From Verrucomicrobiota bacterium (GTDB lineage Bacteria; Verrucomicrobiota; Verrucomicrobiia; Limisphaerales; UBA9464), in NCBI GenBank assembly GCA_016871615.1, contig VHCX01000034.1, positions 1 through 36,651 of the forward strand: a stretch of 36,651 bases of DNA, in the 5' to 3' direction. The notes under the pieces were generated by a model. The model searched no databases. It worked only from the letters and a program-made list of their open reading frames with translations, and was not told where the DNA came from. Shown here piece by piece: positions 17,007 to 25,310 of this stretch; the stretch's first letter is position 1, and every line of letters starts with the position of its first letter. A program made the translations under genes and the position numbers.

Positions 17007-19277
17007 ATGATCCAGCGCGGATGCCACAACGCCCCTCGGCCGATCCTGTGCCGGGCGGCCTGCTGCCTGGTCCTCGCGGTCCGGACGGCCGCCGCGGATG
17101 GATCCGGGACCGGGCCGGACCAGCCGCCTCGGCCATCCCGCGACAGCCTGCCGCCCGTGGTCGTCACGGGCTCCGACAGCCCGCTGCCGCTGGTCGACGC
17201 CCCGGTGCGCATGGAGGTGATCGGGGCGGAATCGATCACCGCCACCCGCTCGCCCAGGCTGGCCGATGCCGTCGAGTGGGCCACGGGCCTCCGCGTGGAA
17301 TCGAACTGCCAGAACTGCAACACCTCCGAGATCCGCATGCTCGGGCTGCAGCAACGCTACGTCTCCATCCTCACCGACGGACTTCAGTCCTTCTCCAGCC
17401 TGGCCGGCGTGTACGGCATCGAGCAGATCCCGATGGCCACCATCGACCGGATCGAGATCGTGAAGGGGGGAGGATCGACCCTCCATGGTCCGGGCGCGGT
17501 GGCCGGCGTCGTCAACATCGTCCCGCGCGATCCCCGCCTCCGGCGCTTCACCTTCGAGGCGAACACCGCCGTCATGGAGGGCCATCGGAGCGGATCGGCA
17601 CCGAATCTCGATGTGGGTGGCGTCTGGGAATTCGTGCCCGAGCGCGGCGACTGGGGCGTGCTGCTGCACGGCGTGCACGGGTCCACGCAGGCGGTCGATG
17701 TCGACGGCGATGGCTTCACCGAGGTGGCGCGTCGCCGGCTCGATGCCGGAGGCCTCCGCTTCGTGGCCCGGCCGTTCCCGGAGTCAAGGCTGGTGCTCGA
17801 CTACTCGCGCGCGTCCGAGGGGCGGCGCGGTGGCGAGGCCGGCGAGGGTCTCGACGTGCCCCCGAACGAGGCCCTGCTGGCCGAGGCCATCGACACCGTC
17901 CGCGACACGGGGACCGTCCAGTTCCGCAGCGAGGCCGGCGAGTCGACCGCGTTCCAGGCGGGCGTCACCGCATCGGCCACCGGGCGCGACAGCCACTACG
18001 GCGGCATCGCAGCCCTCGGCCACGCGCCCCCGGGATCGCCAGGCCACGACCCCGGGGTGATGGCAAGGCTGGCTGCGCGCCGGCCCGGGATCGCTCCGGC
18101 GGTGGCCGATCCGGCCGGTCCCTTCTTCAACCCCGCGTGGACCCCGGGGCTGGGCTTTGGGCGGACCGACAACCTCCTGGTGATGAGCGAGGCCGTCGCC
18201 TCGACCCGGATCGGCGACAGCCACCGGTTGGGCTACGGGGCCCAGTGGCGGCATGAGACGATCGAGGACCGTCAGGAGGGACTCGGCCGCGCGGTCGGGG
18301 CGACCTATGACAACGTGGGGGTGTTCCTCCAGGACGAATGGTCGCCCGACGAGCGCTGGAGCCTCATGGCCGGGACCCGCCTCGACCGTCACTCGGAGAT
18401 CGCCAACCCCATCCTCTCGCCACGGGGAGCCCTCCGGTACAGCCCATCGAAGAGCCTCGACTGGCGTCTGGCGGTCTCCACGGGTTTCCGGGCCCCGGAG
18501 GTGTTCGACGAGGACCTCCACATCGCCAACGTGGGCGGGGCCCTTGAGGTGGTCCGCCTGGCCCAGGACCTGGCCCAGGAATCCTCCGTGACGGTCACCT
18601 TCGGACCGGACTGGCGATTCGGGGAGGGAGGCCGCTGGCGACTCGACGGGAACCTGTTCCACACCGGACTCCGGGACGTCTTCTTCATCGATCCGGGGTC
18701 CGACGACCCGGCCACCCCGGACGTCATCGAGTCCACCAAAGGCAACCGGGGTGCGGCACAGGTCTTCGGGCTGGAGCTGAACCTCGGCGCCCGGTTCGGG
18801 GATTTCCTCGGCCAGATCGGCTACGTCGAGCAACGCAGCCGCTACGGCGAGGATCAGCTGCTCATCGGGACCGTGGGGGATCCGGTGGACAATCCGGTCT
18901 TCAGCCGGGACTTTGAGCGGACGCCGGAGCGCTACGGCGTGGGACGGATCACCTACGACGACGGGCGCTGGTCGGCCTTCCTCGGCGGCAAGCTCACCGG
19001 CCCGATGGCGGTGCCCCACAACCTCAACGACGCCCAGACCGGGCAGCGCCTGCGCAACGTGCTGTCGGAGTCGCCCTGGTTCTTCGCCGTGGACATCGGC
19101 CTGGGGCGCACCTGGACGCCCACCGGGCGGATGAGGCTCACGGCCTCCGTGGGCGTCCGGAACCTCTTCAACACCTTCCAGGACGACCTCGATGCCGGAC
19201 CATTCCGGGATCCGGCCTACGTCTATGGCCCTCGGTTCCCACGCACGCCGTACCTCGGCCTGAAACTTGAGTTCTGA
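17007..19277 (+). CDS. TonB-dependent outer-membrane receptor with a CxxC plug motif
   Basis: A 756-residue outer-membrane transporter. A short signal region (to about residue 30) is followed by a TonB-box-like PPVVVTGSD at 49-57 and a plug domain to about 170. IEIVKGGGSTLHGPGAVAGVVNI is split across the conserved plug end, and the barrel closes with the terminal Phe in LGLKLEF. The plug contains NCQNC with C101 and C104 in a segment (NTSEIRMLGLQQRYVSILTDG) that in some receptors is preceded by a redox-like or metal-linked pair. No ligand-binding or ABC partner gene is adjacent. Substrate is unknown; a metal or metal-chelate is one possibility. Confidence 0.9.
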   Translation: MIQRGCHNAPRPILCRAACCLVLAVRTAAADGSGTGPDQPPRPSRDSLPPVVVTGSDSPLPLVDAPVRMEVIGAESITATRSPRLADAVEWATGLRVESNCQNCNTSEIRMLGLQQRYVSILTDGLQSFSSLAGVYGIEQIPMATIDRIEIVKGGGSTLHGPGAVAGVVNIVPRDPRLRRFTFEANTAVMEGHRSGSAPNLDVGGVWEFVPERGDWGVLLHGVHGSTQAVDVDGDGFTEVARRRLDAGGLRFVARPFPESRLVLDYSRASEGRRGGEAGEGLDVPPNEALLAEAIDTVRDTGTVQFRSEAGESTAFQAGVTASATGRDSHYGGIAALGHAPPGSPGHDPGVMARLAARRPGIAPAVADPAGPFFNPAWTPGLGFGRTDNLLVMSEAVASTRIGDSHRLGYGAQWRHETIEDRQEGLGRAVGATYDNVGVFLQDEWSPDERWSLMAGTRLDRHSEIANPILSPRGALRYSPSKSLDWRLAVSTGFRAPEVFDEDLHIANVGGALEVVRLAQDLAQESSVTVTFGPDWRFGEGGRWRLDGNLFHTGLRDVFFIDPGSDDPATPDVIESTKGNRGAAQVFGLELNLGARFGDFLGQIGYVEQRSRYGEDQLLIGTVGDPVDNPVFSRDFERTPERYGVGRITYDDGRWSAFLGGKLTGPMAVPHNLNDAQTGQRLRNVLSESPWFFAVDIGLGRTWTPTGRMRLTASVGVRNLFNTFQDDLDAGPFRDPAYVYGPRFPRTPYLGLKLEF

Positions 19278-19285
19278 TCGCGCGC

Positions 19286-19311
19286 CAGGTCCTCGAGCCG
19301 CCTCGGACCTG
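19286..19311. terminator. Perfect 7-bp hairpin at a convergent junction
   Basis: CAGGTCC (19286-19292) pairs with GGACCTG (19305-19311) across a twelve-base loop, filling most of the 36 bp between the TonB receptor stop and the acyl-CoA synthetase stop. No T-run follows in either direction. Confidence 0.4.
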
Positions 19312-19313
19312 CG

Positions 19314-20792
19314 TCAATGTCCCCGGGCGAGCATCTCCCGCAGGGCCGTCTTGAGGATCTTCCCGGTGGCGTTGCGCGGCAGGGCCGGCAGCACGATGGC
19401 ACGGCGCGGCACCTTGTAGTCGGCCAGGCTTTCCTTCAGGAAGGCGACCAGCGCGTGCTCATCAAGGGTCTTGCCCTCGTCCATCGCCACGAAGGCCACC
19501 GCCCGCTCGCCCCGCCGCTCGCAGGGCTCGCCCACCACGGCGGCCTCGCGGATGCCCGGGAAGCGGTAGATCACCTCCTCGATCTCGCGCGGGTACACGT
19601 TCATGCCGTTGGGCTTGAGCATGTCCTTCTTGCGGTCGGTGATGACGAACCAACCATCGGACCGCCGGTGACCGATGTCGCCGGTCAACAACCAGCCGCC
19701 GCGCAGGGTCTCGGCCGTCTTCTCCGGGGCGTTCCAGTAGCCGAGCATCACATTGGCCCCGCGGACGCAGACCTCGCCGTCCACCCCGTCGGGCAGCGGG
19801 TTGCCGAGATCGTCCTGCACCGTCACCTCAACCCCCGGGATGGGCACGCCGATGGTCCCGGCCTTCGGGTCGCGCGGCGGGTTGACCGTCACCACCGGGC
19901 TGGCTTCGCTGAGGCCGTAGCCCTCGATCAGGGGCACCTTCGGATGCCTGGCCTGGAAGGCGTGGAGGATCTCCATCGGCAGCGGGCCGGCGCCGCTGAC
20001 GCACAGCCGCAGCGAGGTGAACTCGATGCCCGCCGGGATCTGCGACAGCGCCCGGAAGAGCGCCGCCATCGCCGGCAGCAGCGTGCCCCGGTTCTGCAGG
20101 ATCTCGGCGATCATGTGCTTCGGCGAGTGGAGCCCCTGCACGGCCACGACCGAGGCCCCGCTCAACAGGGGCAGCAACAGGCCCACGGTGAGCATGAAGC
20201 TGTGGAACATCGGCAGCAGCACCACCAGTCGGTCGTCTTCCGACAGTTCGAGGAAGACGCGGCAGGAGGCGACATTCCCGAGCAGGTTGCGGTGCGATAG
20301 CATCGCTCCCTTCGGATGCCCGGTCGTGCCGCTGGTGTAGATGAGCACGGCCAGGTCGTCGCCCCCGCGGGACGGAGCCGGCACCTCGGCGGCGGCGGTC
20401 GGCAGGGATCCCGCGGCCTGGACCTGGAGTCCCGGGCGCAACGCCCTCAATTCCGGGAGCCCGGCATGGCCCTCCTCGGCGATGACCCAGTCGATCCCGG
20501 CATCCTGCAGCATGTAGGCCACTTCGGCCGGCTTGAGGAAGTTGTTGATGGGCACGAGCACCGCGTCGGCGGCGAGCACGCCGAACATCGCACCCACGAA
20601 TTCCGGGCAGTTCCGCAGCCAGACTGCGACGCGATCCCCGGGGCGGATGCCGAGGGCCCTGAGCCGGGCCGCCGTCCCGAGCACCTGGTCCCGGTACTGG
20701 CCGTAGGTGAAGCGCGACTCGCCCCAGAACAGGGCCGTCTTGCCGGCATGGGCGGTGGCGGTCTCGAGGAAGGCGGAGGCGATGTCGTTCAT
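19314..20792 (-). CDS. Long-chain fatty acid-CoA ligase-type AMP-dependent synthetase
   Basis: A 492-residue adenylate-forming enzyme that activates carboxylic acids as acyl-AMP and then usually acyl-CoA. The P-loop-like motif is LIYTSGTTGHPKGAML (150-164), with GYGLSEASPVVTV in the middle, TGDIGHRRSDGWFVITDRKKDM as the hinge region, and the C-terminal catalytic lysine in LPRNATGKILKTAL. The ATG at 20792 gives a canonical start; a longer in-frame extension does not match. The probable pyrophosphorylase gene lies 80 bp upstream on the same strand. Its role may be fatty-acid activation, and the LuxE/LuxC genes 1 kb away act on the same class of substrate. Confidence 0.92.
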   Translation of the reverse strand: MNDIASAFLETATAHAGKTALFWGESRFTYGQYRDQVLGTAARLRALGIRPGDRVAVWLRNCPEFVGAMFGVLAADAVLVPINNFLKPAEVAYMLQDAGIDWVIAEEGHAGLPELRALRPGLQVQAAGSLPTAAAEVPAPSRGGDDLAVLIYTSGTTGHPKGAMLSHRNLLGNVASCRVFLELSEDDRLVVLLPMFHSFMLTVGLLLPLLSGASVVAVQGLHSPKHMIAEILQNRGTLLPAMAALFRALSQIPAGIEFTSLRLCVSGAGPLPMEILHAFQARHPKVPLIEGYGLSEASPVVTVNPPRDPKAGTIGVPIPGVEVTVQDDLGNPLPDGVDGEVCVRGANVMLGYWNAPEKTAETLRGGWLLTGDIGHRRSDGWFVITDRKKDMLKPNGMNVYPREIEEVIYRFPGIREAAVVGEPCERRGERAVAFVAMDEGKTLDEHALVAFLKESLADYKVPRRAIVLPALPRNATGKILKTALREMLARGH

Positions 20793-20872
20793 GGCGGGGC
20801 GTTCCTGGGGTGGGAATCGAAAGGGTCCTGGGCAAGGCGGGCCGATGCAACCGGCCCGGGCGGTCCGGTCGC

Positions 20873-21622
20873 TCAGCGTCGGGCGAAGATCCGGTTGGCC
20901 TCGGCCAGCGTCTCCTTCGACCCGATGTCGTACCAGATGCCCGGCACGCTCCAGGTCATCACCGGCGTGCGCGGGTACATCCACTGGATGAGCCGGCCGG
21001 GCTGGTCGGGATTGTTGCCCTCGGCCAGGTATTGGCGGATCGAGGCGAGGTGGTGGCGCGGGTAGTAGTACAGGGCGATGCCGATGAGGGTGCTGGCCGG
21101 CTCGGCGGGTTTCTCGACAAAGCTCGTGATCCGCCCGGTGTCATCGATGTCCACGACGCCGTACTTGCGGGCCTGCTCGAGGCTGCCCACATCGTACACC
21201 CCCAGCACCGGCCCGTTGTGCGAGCGGCAATACTGGCCAAAGCCGCGGAGGCTCTGGTTGAAGAGATTGTCACCGGCCACCACGATCAGGTCGTCGTCCA
21301 GGCTTTCCTGTTCCAGCACGAGGTTCAGGTCGCCGATGGCCCCCAGCTTGTTGGAATCGTCCGTCGAGCCATCGTTGATCACCGAGAACCGGAACGGGTG
21401 CTGCGAGGCCCGCCGATAGGCCTCGGACCACTGCGAGAAGTGCCCGGAGAACTTCGCGTTGCTCACCACGAACACCTCGTCGATGCCCCCGATCGGCGCC
21501 AGGTTGTCCATCACGTAGTCGATCATCGGCTTGCCCGCCACCGGCAGCAGCGGCTTCGGCTGGGTCAGCGTCAACGGATACAGCCGCGTGGCATAACCTG
21601 CGGCTAGAATGAGCACCTTCAT
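20873..21622 (-). CDS. NDP-sugar pyrophosphorylase (nucleotidyltransferase)
   Basis: A 249-residue sugar nucleotidyltransferase of the RmlA/GlmU-N type, which forms an NDP-sugar from NTP and a sugar-1-phosphate. The signature LAAGYATRLYPLTLTQPKPL followed by LPVAGKPMIDYVMDN is intact, VVAGDNLF carries the metal-binding Asp, and VVDIDDTGRITSFVEKP lines the sugar site. A glycosylation or envelope role is likely, but the sugar is not fixed by sequence. The start at 21622 is the ATG immediately before the signature. The promoter region is shared with the divergent luxE-like gene and contains copy 2 of the 26-bp element. Confidence 0.9.
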   Translation of the reverse strand: MKVLILAAGYATRLYPLTLTQPKPLLPVAGKPMIDYVMDNLAPIGGIDEVFVVSNAKFSGHFSQWSEAYRRASQHPFRFSVINDGSTDDSNKLGAIGDLNLVLEQESLDDDLIVVAGDNLFNQSLRGFGQYCRSHNGPVLGVYDVGSLEQARKYGVVDIDDTGRITSFVEKPAEPASTLIGIALYYYPRHHLASIRQYLAEGNNPDQPGRLIQWMYPRTPVMTWSVPGIWYDIGSKETLAEANRIFARR

Positions 21623-21670
21623 GGAGACCCCGACGGTATGCCAAGCCCCCGGTTTCTCCACATCGAAAAT

Positions 21671-21696
21671 GGGGTCGGTCCTCACTATTGACACAA
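21671..21696 (+). repeat. Dispersed 26-bp element, copy 2
   Basis: Exact copy of the sequence at 11279-11304. It lies in the 249-bp space between the divergent pyrophosphorylase and LuxE-like genes, about 50 bp upstream of the former start. Three As precede it within a few bases in both copies. Confidence 0.85.
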
Positions 21697-21871
21697 ACCC
21701 ACCGCGATCCCCTCCCGGTCGCCCCGACCCTTCACCCGGGGGGAACGCTGGACAAAGACACGCCACCTCGCCTACACCGGAGACCGACTGTCGCGGAAAA
21801 CCAGCCGAACCGCTTCCCCTCCCCGAAAAACCGGGATCGTTTCCGGGGATCGGAGCCTCAGCAAAAACCGC

Positions 21872-22972
21872 ATGAACCCCAGCCACTCTGCCCTGGCAGG
21901 TCGGGTCCGCGACCTGATCGGTCGCCATTCCCGGCCAACGGGCCTGCATGCCCCGGCAGGTTCCGACCCCTGGGAGCGTCTGGCGCTGGACCTCTTCAGT
22001 CTCCAGCACGACACCGTCCCGGCCTACCAACTGTTCTGCCGAACCCGCGGGTGCCAACCGGACTCGGTCCGCTCCTGGCGCCAGATCCCGGCGGTGCCCA
22101 CCAGCGCCTTCCAGGAACTCGAACTCACGGCCATCGCCCCGGAGGCCCGGGCCCGCGTCTTCCACTCGTCGGGCACCACCGCCCAGCGACCGAGCCGACA
22201 CGTCCACCATGCGGGATCGCTGGCCCTCTACGAGGATTCCCTCCGCCCGTGGTTCGCCGCCCACCTGTTGGCGACGGGCCCGGGGTTCCCGGTGGGATTC
22301 CGGCCCCGCTGCCTGGCGCTGACCCCGCCGCCCGGGCTGGCGCCCCACTCCTCCCTCGTGCACATGCTCGAGGTGGTGAATCATGACTTCGGGGGGGCGG
22401 GATCCGGCTTCTTTGGGCGGATCGGACCCGAAGCCGCCTGGGAACTGGACCTCGACGCCACGACCACGGCCCTCGAGGTGGCGTGCGCCGAGGGCCAACC
22501 GGTCCTCGTGCTCGGCACGGCCTTCCTCTTCGTCCACCTGGTCGACGCCCTCGATGCGGCAGGGCGTCGCTTCGACCTTCCTTCAGGATCCCGCCTGATG
22601 GAGACCGGCGGCTACAAGGGACGCTCGCGGACGCTGTCCCGCACCGATCTGCATGCGGCCCTGGCCGACCGGCTCGGCCCGGTGCGGATCGTACCCGAAT
22701 ACGGCATGAGCGAATTGTCCTCGCAGGCCTACGACACCGGGGACGGCTTCCGGTTCCCACCCTGGGTCCGCGTGCGCACCGTCCACCCGGAGACGGGGCA
22801 CGATGTCGCCGAGGGCGAAGCAGGCCTGCTGCGCATCCACGACCTGGCCAACGTCTGGTCGGTGGCCGCCCTCGAGACCGGCGACCTCGGCCGGATCCGG
22901 GGCGACACCTTCGAACTGCTCGGCCGCACCACCGACGCCGAGCCGCGCGGCTGCTCGCGCATGAGCCGCTGA
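21872..22972 (+). CDS. LuxE/PaaK-family acyl-protein synthetase
   Basis: A 366-residue adenylate-forming enzyme of the LuxE group, which in luminous bacteria activates a fatty acid as acyl-AMP and passes it to the reductase LuxC. The nucleotide loop FHSSGTTAQRPS (97-108), LVLGTAFLFVHLVDAL, the block LMETGGYKGRSR and the later EYGMSELSSQAYD are typical of this family. It is followed eight bases later by a LuxC-like reductase, matching the luxE-luxC pairing, but there is no luciferase (luxAB) or luxD here. It probably supplies activated acyl groups for a non-bioluminescent aldehyde. The acyl chain and carrier are not known. Confidence 0.88.
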   Translation: MNPSHSALAGRVRDLIGRHSRPTGLHAPAGSDPWERLALDLFSLQHDTVPAYQLFCRTRGCQPDSVRSWRQIPAVPTSAFQELELTAIAPEARARVFHSSGTTAQRPSRHVHHAGSLALYEDSLRPWFAAHLLATGPGFPVGFRPRCLALTPPPGLAPHSSLVHMLEVVNHDFGGAGSGFFGRIGPEAAWELDLDATTTALEVACAEGQPVLVLGTAFLFVHLVDALDAAGRRFDLPSGSRLMETGGYKGRSRTLSRTDLHAALADRLGPVRIVPEYGMSELSSQAYDTGDGFRFPPWVRVRTVHPETGHDVAEGEAGLLRIHDLANVWSVAALETGDLGRIRGDTFELLGRTTDAEPRGCSRMSR

Positions 22973-22980
22973 ACCCCGCC

Positions 22981-24402
22981 ATGACCCTCCACCAACTCTT
23001 CCTCGCCGACCTCGGCCCCGAGCTTGAATTGACCGGGGAGACCCTCCGGCAGGCCTGCTTCGCCGTCCGGCGCAACCGGAACGACTGGCTCCTGCGCCAG
23101 CGCACCCGGGGCGTCATCGAGATGGTGGCGCACACCGCGGAGCAGTGGCTCGAGCCGGTCAACGGCTTCCGGGCCCTGGCCCTGCGCGACGGGCCCAAGG
23201 AGACCGGCTGGAACCAGGCCACGCTGGCCCGCGGTCTCGACGCCTTCTTCGGCTCCATCACGGTCGAGTCCCTCGAGGCCCTGGTGGCACAGGACCTCGG
23301 CGACACCCGCCGCCTCGACGACTTCGGCGCCGGTTCCGCAGAGCACCGCACCGGTCGCACCTCGCTGGCGGTCGGACCGGAACTGCTGGTCCACCTCACG
23401 GCCGGCAACCTGCCCAACCCCGCGCTCTTCTCCATGATCCTCGGGCTGGTCACGCGCTCGGCCCAGGTCGTCAAGTGCCCGCGCGACGCGTCGTTCCTGC
23501 CCCGCCTCTTCGCCCACTCGCTGGCGGCCACCGAGTCGAAGCTGGGAGCCTGCCTCGAGCTGGTGTCCTGGAGCCACGACGAACGCGGTGCCCCGGCGCT
23601 GGAGGACCTGCTCTTCGCCGAGGCCGATTGTGTGACGGCCACCGGCAGCGACGCGATGTTGGCCGGAGTCCGGCCACGGATCCCGGCCAAGACCCGCTTC
23701 GTCGCCCACGGCCACCGCCTCAGTTTCGGACTCATCGCCAAGGAGTCGCTGAGCCCCTACTCGCGCAAACGGCTGGTGAGGGCGATGGCCGACGACATCA
23801 CGGCCTGGAACCAGCTGGGCTGCCTGTCGCCGCACGCGTACTACGTGGAGGAGGAGGCCTCGGGCAGTACCGAGACGCTCGCCGAGGAGCTGGCCGCCGA
23901 ACTGGAACGCCGCGAGGCGAGCGAGCCCCGCGGCCCCCTCGGGATCGCCGAGTCGGCCCTGATCCGGTCCCGGCGCAGCACCTTCGAACTCCGGTCCGCC
24001 GCCGTCGCCTCGCTGACCGACCGGAACCTGAACCGGTCGCTCTTCTTCGAGCCCCCGGCGACGGTCCGCCTCTGGGCCAGCCCGGATTCCACCGCGTGGA
24101 CCGTGGTGCTCAACCACGACGCGCGTCTCCAGCCCTCCTGCCTGCACCGTTTCATCGAGATCAAGCCCGTCCGGCAATGGGATGAGGTCCTGCGTTTCGC
24201 CGAGCCGCACCGCCACCAGGTTTCCACCGTGGCCGTGGCCGCGCCCGACGACCGGTTGCCCGACATCGCCCGCCGCCTGGCCCGATGGGGCGCCGGCCGC
24301 ATCTGCCCCATCGGCCGGATGCAGGAACCCCCGGCCGCCTGGCGTCATGACGGCCGCCCGGCCCTGGGCGACCTGGTCACCTGGACCGACCTCGAGTCCT
24401 GA
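22981..24402 (+). CDS. LuxC-like acyl-CoA reductase
   Basis: A 473-residue NAD(P)H-dependent reductase of the LuxC family, which reduces an activated acyl group to the fatty aldehyde through an acyl-enzyme thioester. The catalytic cysteine is C281 in [29 protein letters not shown] (140-152), [12 protein letters not shown] and GSDAML near 222-227 form the nucleotide site, and [12 protein letters not shown] precedes the cysteine block as in aldehyde dehydrogenase-like folds. The ATG at 22981 (after the LuxE-like stop at 22972) is chosen because the upstream in-frame extension is only a shadow of the preceding gene. QueD follows after 14 bases. Confidence 0.9.
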   Translation: MTLHQLFLADLGPELELTGETLRQACFAVRRNRNDWLLRQRTRGVIEMVAHTAEQWLEPVNGFRALALRDGPKETGWNQATLARGLDAFFGSITVESLEALVAQDLGDTRRLDDFGAGSAEHRTGRTSLAVGPELLVHLTAGNLPNPALFSMILGLVTRSAQVVKCPRDASFLPRLFAHSLAATESKLGACLELVSWSHDERGAPALEDLLFAEADCVTATGSDAMLAGVRPRIPAKTRFVAHGHRLSFGLIAKESLSPYSRKRLVRAMADDITAWNQLGCLSPHAYYVEEEASGSTETLAEELAAELERREASEPRGPLGIAESALIRSRRSTFELRSAAVASLTDRNLNRSLFFEPPATVRLWASPDSTAWTVVLNHDARLQPSCLHRFIEIKPVRQWDEVLRFAEPHRHQVSTVAVAAPDDRLPDIARRLARWGAGRICPIGRMQEPPAAWRHDGRPALGDLVTWTDLES

Positions 24403-24416
24403 ACCCCTTCTCTTCC

Positions 24417-24773
24417 ATGGAACTCCGAAAAACCCTCCAGATCGAAGCCGCACACCGCCTTCCGAACGTCCCCGGCGGACACAAATGCGCCCGGCTCCAC
24501 GGGCACAGTTGGCGCATCGAAGTGGCCATCGAGGGACCCGTCGGCGAACACATCGGCTGGGTGATGGACTACGCCGACCTGAAGGCCGCCTTCCAACCGG
24601 TCCACGACCGGATCGACCACCACTACCTGAACGACATCCCGGGCCTGGAGAACCCCACCAGCGAACGGCTGGCGGTCTGGATCTGGAACGACCTCAAGCC
24701 CCGCCTGCCGCTGCTGTGCGAACTGGTGATCGCCGAGACCTGCACCTCGCAGTGCATCTATCGCGGACGGTGA
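24417..24773 (+). CDS. queD: 6-carboxy-5,6,7,8-tetrahydropterin synthase QueD
   Basis: Second step of queuosine/7-deazaguanine synthesis, converting dihydroneopterin triphosphate to 6-carboxytetrahydropterin. The 118-residue sequence has zinc ligands H13 (EAAHRLP) and H28/H30 (RLHGH), catalytic C24 in [16 protein letters not shown], the His/Asp pair in IDHHYLND and the conserved E107 in IAETCTSQ. Length is normal for QueD. It sits 14 bases after the LuxC-like gene, so it is probably expressed with that pair, although no shared pathway is evident. Confidence 0.94.
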   Translation: MELRKTLQIEAAHRLPNVPGGHKCARLHGHSWRIEVAIEGPVGEHIGWVMDYADLKAAFQPVHDRIDHHYLNDIPGLENPTSERLAVWIWNDLKPRLPLLCELVIAETCTSQCIYRGR

Positions 24774-24780
24774 GCGCCCC

Positions 24781-24813
24781 GGCCCGGCGAGCCCGTTGTT
24801 CCCGCCCCGGGCC
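24781..24813. terminator. Hairpin at a convergent junction
   Basis: GGCCCGG (24781-24787) can pair with CCGGGCC (24807-24813) across a 19-base loop, between the queD stop and the YhcH-family stop. The region is strongly GC-rich and lacks a T-run, so alternative pairings are possible. Confidence 0.3.
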
Positions 24814-24839
24814 TCCCCGCCCCGGCCCGTCCCCGGCGA

Positions 24840-25307
24840 TCAACCGATGCGGTGCACCGGGATCTTGATCACCACCTTGCGGATATGGGTCGGCTGGCCG
24901 TGGATCACCTTCGGCCGATGGGCATCGCCGGGGAAGAAGATGGAGAACCGGCCCGCCGCCTGGGTGATGGGGGTGTAATCGGCTGCGGCATGCCAGAACT
25001 GGACGTCGTTGCCGAACGGGCCGTCGGGGCTGAGGGCCTCGCGCGGGATCCAGTCGATCGTCTCAATGCCGGCGATGGTGTACTGGATGTCGATGTGCTC
25101 GCGGTGGCTCTCGAAGCGGCAGAGTTCCCGCCCCTGGGTGGTGTATTCCTGCACCGAGGCGTACAGGCTTGGGCCATCGAGCTCATGGTTGCCCAGGGGC
25201 GTCTCAGGCGTGAGGATCTTGAGCCAGTCGAGGCACCGGGTCCAGACGGGGCTGGACCGGAGGAACGGCGACCAGGTCTCCTGGGATCCGAGCGAAGCGT
25301 GCAGCAT
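24840..25307 (-). CDS. YhcH/YjgK/YiaL-family protein (DUF386, cupin-like)
   Basis: A 155-residue double-stranded beta-helix protein of the family that includes sialic-acid-associated YhcH (NanQ), often in operons handling aldoses or sugar acids. FESHREHIDIQYTIAGIETIDW, with His and Glu residues in the metal-site region, and FFPGDAHRPKV match the family. Length is standard. It starts three bases after the rsmB stop, so the two are almost certainly co-transcribed. A carbohydrate role is likely, but the substrate is unknown and it does not obviously match rsmB function. Confidence 0.85.
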   Translation of the reverse strand: MLHASLGSQETWSPFLRSSPVWTRCLDWLKILTPETPLGNHELDGPSLYASVQEYTTQGRELCRFESHREHIDIQYTIAGIETIDWIPREALSPDGPFGNDVQFWHAAADYTPITQAAGRFSIFFPGDAHRPKVIHGQPTHIRKVVIKIPVHRIG

Positions 25308-25310
25308 GGG

